A stretch of DNA of 64,000 nt from positions 1 through 64,000 of the forward strand of contig JBHJIR010000041.1 in the NCBI GenBank assembly GCA_050043265.1, given 5' to 3'. Below, one piece after another: positions 58,842 to 64,000 of the stretch. Origin of the DNA: Pelagibius sp050043265 (lineage in GTDB: Bacteria; Pseudomonadota; Alphaproteobacteria; Kiloniellales; Kiloniellaceae). The notes below the pieces were generated by a model that was not told the origin of the DNA, searched no databases, and was given only the letters and a program-made list of their open reading frames with translations. Each line of letters opens with the position of its first letter. Within the stretch, counting starts at the first letter, position 1. Made by a program: the position numbers and the translations under genes.

Positions 58842-59891
58842 ATGACCGACCTGGCCCTGCGTGCACGTAATTTCGGACTCGAAGCGGTCCGCTTCGCCTG
58901 GGGCGACGCCCGCGTCTGGCTTGCCTGTGCCGTGATCCTGGCGCTCACCTTTGCTGCCGATCCGGTCCAGGGCGCCGACAGTACCGTCTTCGCGCTGGAC
59001 GCGCTGCTGCACACCGCGCCCTACCTGCTGCTGTCCATCGGTATCGCCGCCTATGCCGGCGCGACCGGCGCCGACAACCTGGTCGCCCGCGCCTTCACCG
59101 GATCGCCGGCGCTGATGATCCTGCTGGCCGCGCTGGCCGGCGGCCTCTCGCCGTTCTGCTCCTGCGGCGTCATCCCGCTGATCGCCGCGTTGCTGGCCAT
59201 GGGCGTACCGCTCTCGGCGGTGATGGCGTTCTGGCTCGCCTCGCCGGTGATGGACCCCTCGATGTTCGTGCTGACCACCGGCGTGCTGGGCAGCGAGTTC
59301 GCCATTGCCAAGACCCTGGCCGCCGTCGGCCTGGGCCTGTTCGGCGGCTTCGTCACCCTGGGCCTGCTCAGCGCCGGCGGGCTCAGCGATCCCCTGCGCG
59401 ACGGCGTCGGCAACGGCGGCTGCGGCGGCGCCAAGGTGCGCACCGCCAAGCCGGTGGTCTGGCGCTTCTGGCAGGACGACGCCCGGGTCGCCAAGTTCGC
59501 CCGCGAGGGCTGGAAGACGACGCTGTTCCTGGCCAAGTGGCTGACCCTGGCCTTCCTCATCGAGAGCCTGATGCTGGCCTACGTGCCGGCCGAGTGGGTC
59601 GCCGGCGCACTGGGCGGCGAGGGGCTGCTGCCCATCGTCTCCGCCACCCTGGTCGGCGTGCCGGCCTACCTGAACGGCTACGCCGCGCTGCCGCTGGTCG
59701 GCGGCCTCGTTGCCCAGGGCATGGCGCCAGGCGCGGGCCTGGCCTTCCTGGTCGCCGGCGGCGTCACCTCGCTGCCCGCCGCCATCGCCGTCTTCGCCCT
59801 GGTGAAGTTCCGCGTCTTCCTGCTGTACCTCGCCCTGGCGCTGACGGGTTCCTTCATCGCCGGCCTGCTGTTCCAGGCGTGGGCGGGATAA
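58842..59891 (+). CDS. arsP: ArsP-like permease (SO_0444/DUF318 family)
   Basis: 349 residues with about eight membrane segments. The permease family features are SPFCSCGVIPLIAALLAMG with a conserved CxC in the membrane core, LASPVMDPSMFVLTTGVLG and VGVPAYLNGYAALPLVGGL. ArsP exports trivalent organoarsenicals in characterised members; arsenite or another oxyanion is also possible. It follows arsR in one operon. The stop region is repeated three times in tandem. Confidence 0.85.
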   Translation: MTDLALRARNFGLEAVRFAWGDARVWLACAVILALTFAADPVQGADSTVFALDALLHTAPYLLLSIGIAAYAGATGADNLVARAFTGSPALMILLAALAGGLSPFCSCGVIPLIAALLAMGVPLSAVMAFWLASPVMDPSMFVLTTGVLGSEFAIAKTLAAVGLGLFGGFVTLGLLSAGGLSDPLRDGVGNGGCGGAKVRTAKPVVWRFWQDDARVAKFAREGWKTTLFLAKWLTLAFLIESLMLAYVPAEWVAGALGGEGLLPIVSATLVGVPAYLNGYAALPLVGGLVAQGMAPGAGLAFLVAGGVTSLPAAIAVFALVKFRVFLLYLALALTGSFIAGLLFQAWAG

Positions 59892-59920
59892 GGGGGCGGG
59901 ATAACGGGGGCGGGATGAGC
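59881..59920. repeat. 13-14-bp tandem repeat, three copies, at the permease stop
   Basis: GGGCGGGATAA at 59881-59891 (with the stop) and 59894-59904, and GGGCGGGATGA at 59108-offset position 59908-59918. Each copy contains a stop triplet (TAA, TAA, TGA). Confidence 0.85.
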
Positions 59921-59925
59921 GAGCG

Positions 59926-60507
59926 CTACTTCACCAGCAGCACCCAGTTCTCGCCGGGGTTCTGCCACCCCTCCTTCACCATCGGCCGTTCGGCGACGAA
60001 GCGATAGCCCTGGCGCTCGTAGAGGCGCCGGGCGCCGTCGTTGGCGGCGGAGACGATGATGCTCATGCCGGCCTTGCCCTCGGCGCGCCCGATTGTCTCG
60101 GCCAGCGCCAGGAGCTGGCTTCCCAGCCCCAGACCGCGGAACGCCGGCAGGACCGCCAGCACGTTCACGTACCAGGTATCGGGGGCTAGGTTTTCCAGCT
60201 CCAGCAGCGGGCGGAACATCGCCGGCAGGTCGTCGGGCAGCGGCGCCGGGTCGGCGGCGATGCCGTAGCCGATGAGGCTGCCGGCGGCCTGGCCGTCGCG
60301 CTCGACGATCACGGCGTTACGATAGGAGAACGAGCCTTCGTCGCGCGCCGCGCGGCGCCGGCCGACGTCCCAGGCGGTCTCGCCGGGCTCCTTGATCTTG
60401 TCCCACAGATAAAGCGGCAGGCCCTCGCCGGCATGGTTCACCAGTTCGGCGAGGACAGCGGCATCCGCGGGCGTCGCCCGGCGGAAGGGGGGCAGAAGTG
60501 AAATCAC
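59926..60507 (-). CDS. GNAT-family N-acetyltransferase
   Basis: 193 residues. The GNAT core is clear: WYVNVLAVLPAFRGLGLGSQLLALAE (acetyl-CoA pyrophosphate loop RGLGLGS) and ARRLYERQGYRFVAERPMV at the C-terminus. Start is GTG 60507 with AGGAG seven bases upstream; the longer frame to 60642 has no ribosome site. Substrate unknown. Confidence 0.87.
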   Translation of the reverse strand: MISLLPPFRRATPADAAVLAELVNHAGEGLPLYLWDKIKEPGETAWDVGRRRAARDEGSFSYRNAVIVERDGQAAGSLIGYGIAADPAPLPDDLPAMFRPLLELENLAPDTWYVNVLAVLPAFRGLGLGSQLLALAETIGRAEGKAGMSIIVSAANDGARRLYERQGYRFVAERPMVKEGWQNPGENWVLLVK

Positions 60508-60652
60508 GTGACGCTCCTGAAGTCGGGTGCGGCGACCTCGGCGGCCGGTTGTGGCCCATGAGGCCTGCGGATGCAAGACCGGCCGTGGCTCTGCTCCAGC
60601 AACATGGCGCAAAGCCTCCGTTCGCGCCCCGCCGACCGCCACTGCGCCGGCT

Positions 60653-60997
60653 TCACCCTGTTTGACGCGGCGTTTGACGCGGCACGAGGTCGATGGCGCG
60701 ATGGCCCGGTTCGACGCCGTCGATCAGGATGACGTCGCCGGCGCTGTTATCGGTGCGGAACGCGAGAATTTCCTGGTAGGCCGGCGAGGCGTACCAGGCC
60801 TCGGCAGCGGCACGGTCGGGGAAGGCGAGGATCACGATGTCGCCGGGCCAGGTGCCTTCCAGCACTGTCTTGGTGCCGCCGTGGACGATGTAGTGCCCTC
60901 CAAATGGCGCCAGGGTGGCGTCGATCCTTTCCAGGTACGCGATGATGGCGGCGCCGAAATCGATCTCACGCAGGTGAGCAACGGCATAGGTGGTCAT
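60653..60997 (-). CDS. DUF1330 family protein
   Basis: 114 residues. The family pattern is VAHLREIDFGAAIIAYLERIDATLAPFGGHYIVHGG and IVILAFPDRAAAEAWYASPAYQEIL. These are small ferredoxin-like-fold (dimeric alpha-beta barrel) proteins of unknown role. The C-terminus ends in PRQTPRQTG, a 12-base tandem duplication before the stop. It is divergent from the MmyB-like regulator, with a palindrome between. Confidence 0.88.
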   Translation of the reverse strand: MTTYAVAHLREIDFGAAIIAYLERIDATLAPFGGHYIVHGGTKTVLEGTWPGDIVILAFPDRAAAEAWYASPAYQEILAFRTDNSAGDVILIDGVEPGHRAIDLVPRQTPRQTG

Positions 60998-61076
60998 GGT
61001 TCGGGTCCTCTTCCGGGGTGGCGCCGCGGGAAGCGGCGTCTGCGGCGGAGCATCGGGCCGGGCGCGCCACCGGTCG

Positions 61077-61093
61077 ATTACCTCGCAGGTAAT
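61077..61093. promoter_or_regulatory. Perfect palindrome between DUF1330 and the MmyB-like regulator
   Basis: ATTACCT-CGC-AGGTAAT, a 17-base sequence with perfect 7-base arms. It lies between the two divergent starts (60997 and 61129), as expected for an operator of the adjacent helix-turn-helix protein. Confidence 0.7.
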
Positions 61094-61128
61094 GGACCGG
61101 CGGAATTACGGCCTGCTAGTGTTGGCCC

Positions 61129-61959
61129 ATGACAACCACGGCTGTTTCCTCCGAGACGTCGAAAAAGATTTCCGCGGCGGGCGAACTGCTGCGCGGCTGG
61201 CGTCGCCGCCGGCGCCTCAGCCAGCTCGATCTCGCCCTTGGCGCGGAGGTGTCGCAGCGTCACCTGAGCTTCGTCGAGTCCGGCCGCGCGGCGCCCAGCC
61301 GCGACATGGTGCTGCGCCTTGCCGAACAGCTGGAGATTCCCCTGCGCGAGCGCAACGCCCTGCTGGCCGCCGCCGGCTTCGCGGCGGTCTATCCGGAACG
61401 GGCGCTCGACGCCCCCGGCCTGGCGGCGGCGCGCGAGGCCGTCGAGCTGATCCTGACGGGCCACGAGCCGCATCCCGCCCTCGCTGTCGACCGCCACTGG
61501 CAGATGGTCTTTGCCAACCGCGCGGTGGCACCGCTGCTGGCCGGGGCCGATGCGCGGCTGCTGCAGCCGCCGGTCAACGTGCTGCGCCTCAGCCTGCACC
61601 CGGCCGGGCTGGCGCCGCGCATCGTCAACCTGCGTCAATGGCGCGCCCATATCCTGGAGCGCCTGGCCCGCCAGATCGAGACGTCGGGCGATGGCGGGCT
61701 CATCGCCCTGCGGGATGAACTGAAGGACTATCCTGTGCCGGTGGACGCCATGCCATACCGGGCCGTCGCGGTGGATCCGCAGGGCGGTGTTGCCGTGCCG
61801 CTCGACCTGCGCAGCGCGTCCGGTCTGCTGCGCTTCCTCAGTACGACCACGGTCTTTGGTACCGCGCTGGACATCAGCCTCGCCGAACTCACCATCGAAA
61901 GTTTTTTCCCGGCGGACGCCGAGACGGCTGCGGCAATGCGCAGTCTGATAGAAACCTGA
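61129..61959 (+). CDS. XRE-family regulator with MmyB-like ligand-binding domain
   Basis: 276 residues. HTH at ~16-75 (LRGWRRRRRLSQLDLALGAEVSQRHLSFVESGRAAPSRDMVLRLAEQL), then an MmyB-type PAS-like domain: HPALAVDRHWQMVFANRAVAPLL, NVLRLSLHPAGLAPRIVNL and FLSTTTVFGTALDISLAELTIESFFPAD. The domain often binds fatty acids or small ligands. It probably acts on the divergent DUF1330 gene and itself via the 61077 palindrome (inference). Confidence 0.9.
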   Translation: MTTTAVSSETSKKISAAGELLRGWRRRRRLSQLDLALGAEVSQRHLSFVESGRAAPSRDMVLRLAEQLEIPLRERNALLAAAGFAAVYPERALDAPGLAAAREAVELILTGHEPHPALAVDRHWQMVFANRAVAPLLAGADARLLQPPVNVLRLSLHPAGLAPRIVNLRQWRAHILERLARQIETSGDGGLIALRDELKDYPVPVDAMPYRAVAVDPQGGVAVPLDLRSASGLLRFLSTTTVFGTALDISLAELTIESFFPADAETAAAMRSLIET

Positions 61960-62560
61960 GGGTTTGAAATCCTGATGGCGGCAGGCTGGCATCCTGCACA
62001 ACGGTGCCGTTTGTTGGTGCCGCGCGTGGCCTCTTCAGCGTGCTGGAAAGCTTCCGGGCGATTTCTGCGAGGCCCGTTTCCCTACAGCGTTTGTAGGCAG
62101 GCGAGATTCTTGTGGATAACTCGCCGGTCATATCGGCGCTGACCGCCCGGCGCGGTGACTTTGCTTTGTGCTTCAGCGGCTTGCCACGGCGCCGCGACGG
62201 TTCGGCGGCAACGGCGGTTGTTCACGAATTCGCAAGGCTGTGGCGCCCATCCTGTAGGTCGAAGCGACAAGAGGTGCGCGAACAAATTTGCGGGCCGTCA
62301 GAGGTCGCCGACAGTCACAGTATTTTTGGTGAGAAACCGGCGGGCGAAGCCCGGAAGCAACCGCCTTTCGCGGTGCCGAAGGCCTTCACGCAAAACCGAG
62401 GGAACTTTTGCCCGACGGTGGCGTTTAATCCTCAAGTTCCGAAAAGCCAAGTACCCGAAAAGCCACAAATACGTTGATAAGCCACGCGGAGGGGGCGGTC
62501 GAAAGACCGCCCCCGACGTGTTTGTGGGCGGGTGATTGTCGAAGGCGCTTTGGCTTTCGG
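61960..62560. other. Intergenic region, about 600 bp
   Basis: No supported gene: short frames here (around 62112-62535 on the plus strand) have shadow-like composition. The region holds one consensus DnaA box (TGTGGATAA, 62111-62119) and a perfect 10-base hairpin with a GAAA loop near 62490-62513. The sequence could encode a small RNA, but I cannot support a named one. Confidence 0.5.
62490..62513. terminator. Strong hairpin with GAAA loop
   Basis: GGGGGCGGTC-GAAA-GACCGCCCCC at about 62490-62513. It lacks a clear T-tract on either side, so it may be a terminator for the leftward HEAT-repeat gene (stop at 62561) or a structured RNA end. Confidence 0.5.
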
Positions 62561-63031
62561 TTATTCGCCGGCCCGCTCGCAGGCCTCCAGCGCTTCGGCG
62601 GCGAGCTCGTCAGCCAGCGTGTGATCCGAAGGCTGAGCCCATATTCGCAGGTCTGCAATCGGCGACGGGTGCGCGCAAAGGGCCGCGGCTTCAAGCATGG
62701 GGACTGTCACGATGTCGGCGCGAAGCCCTTGCTGCACGAAGGGCAGGGCAAGGGTTGGATCAAGTTTGGCCAAGCCAAGTGCCGCCTCGGCACGGACAGC
62801 ACGATCATCGTCCTGCGCGGCGCGGAGCAGCGCATCGCGAACGCTGGGCGTGTCTACTTCCTCTGAGGACAAGATGAACGTCGCCCAGTCGCGGTTCGCC
62901 CGATCTTCATCGCGGGTCATTTCGATCAGCCGGCGGAGATTGGCTTCGCCAAACTCGCCACCCGAAAGGGGCGCCTCCTCATCGAGGATGGACTGGAGGA
63001 AGGCAGAAGGACGGGTGTAGAGTTTGCCCAT
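62561..63031 (-). CDS. HEAT-repeat protein
   Basis: 156 residues of helical repeats: LRRLIEMTRDEDRANRDWATFILSS, then DTPSVRDALLRAAQDDDRAVRAEAALGLAKLD, PTLALPFVQQGLRA, typical of HEAT/PBS-lyase repeats. No signal peptide. Function unknown; such small HEAT proteins include immunity-type proteins, but no partner toxin is seen. Single gene between the hairpin region and a dispersed repeat. Confidence 0.75.
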   Translation of the reverse strand: MGKLYTRPSAFLQSILDEEAPLSGGEFGEANLRRLIEMTRDEDRANRDWATFILSSEEVDTPSVRDALLRAAQDDDRAVRAEAALGLAKLDPTLALPFVQQGLRADIVTVPMLEAAALCAHPSPIADLRIWAQPSDHTLADELAAEALEACERAGE

Positions 63032-63095
63032 GTTCTGACGTTGCTCGGGGATGGACAGTCACTGCAATGTGCCAACCATCCCTGGATAAGCACCG

Positions 63096-63216
63096 TTGTC
63101 GTCCCGGGGCTTGACCCCGGGACCCATGGGCGGCGGCCGCGGACGACACCCTATCCGACTGAAATCAGCAAAGCGGTCAGGTCATTGGATCCCGGCATCA
63201 AGTGCCGGGATGACAG
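63096..63216. repeat. Dispersed palindromic repeat, copy 3
   Basis: Arms at 63096-63129 (TTGTCGTCCCGGGG...CCCGGGACCCATGG) and 63183-63216 (CATTGGATCCCGGC...GCCGGGATGACAG), matching copies at 16551 and 33398. It lies between the HEAT-repeat gene and the acyl-CoA dehydrogenase stop. Confidence 0.85.
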
Positions 63217-63243
63217 TGTTTCAGTAGGTGGGGTCGCCGCAGG

Positions 63244-64000
63244 CTAATTCCGCCCTGACAGCAGGCCCCGCGCAATCACCTGGGCCTGAATTTCCGCGGC
63301 GCCTTCGAAAATGTTGAGGATGCGCGCGTCGCACAGCACGCGGGAGATTTTGTACTCCTCGGCGTAGCCGTTGCCGCCGTGCACCTGCAGGGCGTTGTCG
63401 GCGTTGGCCCAGGCGACGCGCGCGCCGAGCAGCTTGGCCATGCCGGCCTCGATGTCGCAGCGGCGCTCCGAATCCTTTTCGCGCGCGGCGAAGTAGGTGA
63501 GCTGACGCGCGACCATGGTCTCCACCGCCATCCAGGCCAGCTTGCCGGCGACGCGCGGGAAGGCGACGATGGCCTTGCCGAACTGCTTGCGGTCTTTGGC
63601 GTAGTCGAGGCCCAGTTCCAGCGCGCACTGCGCGACGCCGACGGCGCGGGCGGCGGGCTGGATGCGCGCGGATTCAAACGTCGCCATCAGCTGCTTGAAG
63701 CCCTGGCCCTCGACGCCACCCAAGAGGTTCTCGGCCTTCACTTCGAAGCCGTCGAAGCCCAGTTCGTATTCCTTCATGCCGCGATAGCCGAGCACCTTGA
63801 TCTCGCCGCCGGTCATGCCGGCGGCGGGGAAGGGATCGGCGTCGCTGCCGCGCGGCTTTTCGGCGAGAAACATGGAAAGCCCGCGGTAGCCGGCTTCGTC
63901 CGGGTCGGTACGCACCAGCAGGGTCATCAGGTCGCTGCGGGACGCGTGGGTGATCCAGGTCTTGTTGCCGGTGACCTTGTAGGTGTCGCCGTCTTTCACC
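63244..64000 (-). CDS. Acyl-CoA dehydrogenase, C-terminal part (truncated by the window)
   Basis: About 252 residues of the C-terminal two-thirds. It shows VTGNKTWITHASRSDLMTLLVRT (FAD and substrate loop), the active-site region ERKQFGKAI equivalent in DYAKDRKQFGKAIVAFPRVAGKLAWMAVE, QVHGGNGYAEEYKISRVLCDARILNIFEGAAEIQ, the family's terminal signature. Oxidises an acyl-CoA and passes electrons to ETF, whose genes are at 51-53 kb. The start lies beyond the right edge. Confidence 0.92.
   Translation of the reverse strand, partial: VKDGDTYKVTGNKTWITHASRSDLMTLLVRTDPDEAGYRGLSMFLAEKPRGSDADPFPAAGMTGGEIKVLGYRGMKEYELGFDGFEVKAENLLGGVEGQGFKQLMATFESARIQPAARAVGVAQCALELGLDYAKDRKQFGKAIVAFPRVAGKLAWMAVETMVARQLTYFAAREKDSERRCDIEAGMAKLLGARVAWANADNALQVHGGNGYAEEYKISRVLCDARILNIFEGAAEIQAQVIARGLLSGRN

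Noticed and set aside
62112..62535. Two overlapping short plus-strand frames in the 600-base gap
   Set aside because: Mutually overlapping, Arg/Ala-rich, no ribosome site, and end in the hairpin region.

Overview
The window is a 64 kb chromosomal segment of a high-GC (roughly two-thirds G+C) Gram-negative bacterium. Gene content and order point to an alphaproteobacterium, most likely of the Rhodospirillales/Rhodovibrionales type. Supporting signs are ftsE-ftsX beside a zinc-ribbon gene and cpdR, argH-lptM-lysA-TIGR02302, a HIG1 protein with cobO-etfB-etfA-hbd, chorismate mutase-hisC-tyrA, metX-metW, and a polyhydroxybutyrate (PHB) locus with phaR. The taxonomic placement is inferred from synteny. 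I saw no rRNA, tRNA, phage, transposase or CRISPR array.

Layout. 1-6.6 kb: end of an amine oxidoreductase, a FemAB-like acyltransferase, small regulators, a nitrilase-family amidase and a GATase1/AraC regulator. 6.9-8.6 kb: a PAS-GGDEF-EAL protein with a degenerate GGDEF site. 8.7-13.9 kb: PHB genes phaR, a granule-protein-like gene overlapping a PhaC-like synthase, phaA and phaB; phaZ follows at 18-19 kb and 3-hydroxybutyryl-CoA dehydrogenase with etfAB at 50-53 kb, so PHB synthesis and turnover can be followed within the window. 13.9-18 kb: small metabolic genes (DCC, DUF4336, two GFA proteins, CMD, Nudix, EamA) and a shrunken DUF4166 remnant. 20-30 kb: amino-acid metabolism (metX, metW, chorismate mutase, hisC, tyrA, ChaC, a threonine-dehydratase-like enzyme).

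30-33.4 kb holds the most notable system: a YHS-domain protein followed by a DUF2282 peptide (BufA), a DUF692/MNIO enzyme (BufB), a DUF2063 partner (BufC) and a DoxX membrane protein. This is a bufferin-type modified-peptide metallophore operon, probably for copper or another soft metal, with a palindromic operator candidate upstream. 34-49 kb: B12-dependent ribonucleotide reductase, plsC, ftsEX, cpdR, TIGR02302, lysA, lptM, argH, tlpA. 48.5-50.2 kb: an old-yellow-enzyme gene and an ArsR regulator that share a near-identical operator. 50-64 kb: electron-transfer flavoprotein operon, LysE, MltF, an exonuclease-fold protein, an ArsR-ArsP-like permease pair with matching operators, DUF1330 and a divergent MmyB-like regulator, a HEAT-repeat protein and a truncated acyl-CoA dehydrogenase.

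Two sequence-level patterns cut across the genes. A dispersed palindromic repeat occurs at three loci (16.6, 33.5 and 63.1 kb). Short tandem duplications sit on or next to stop codons of at least five genes.
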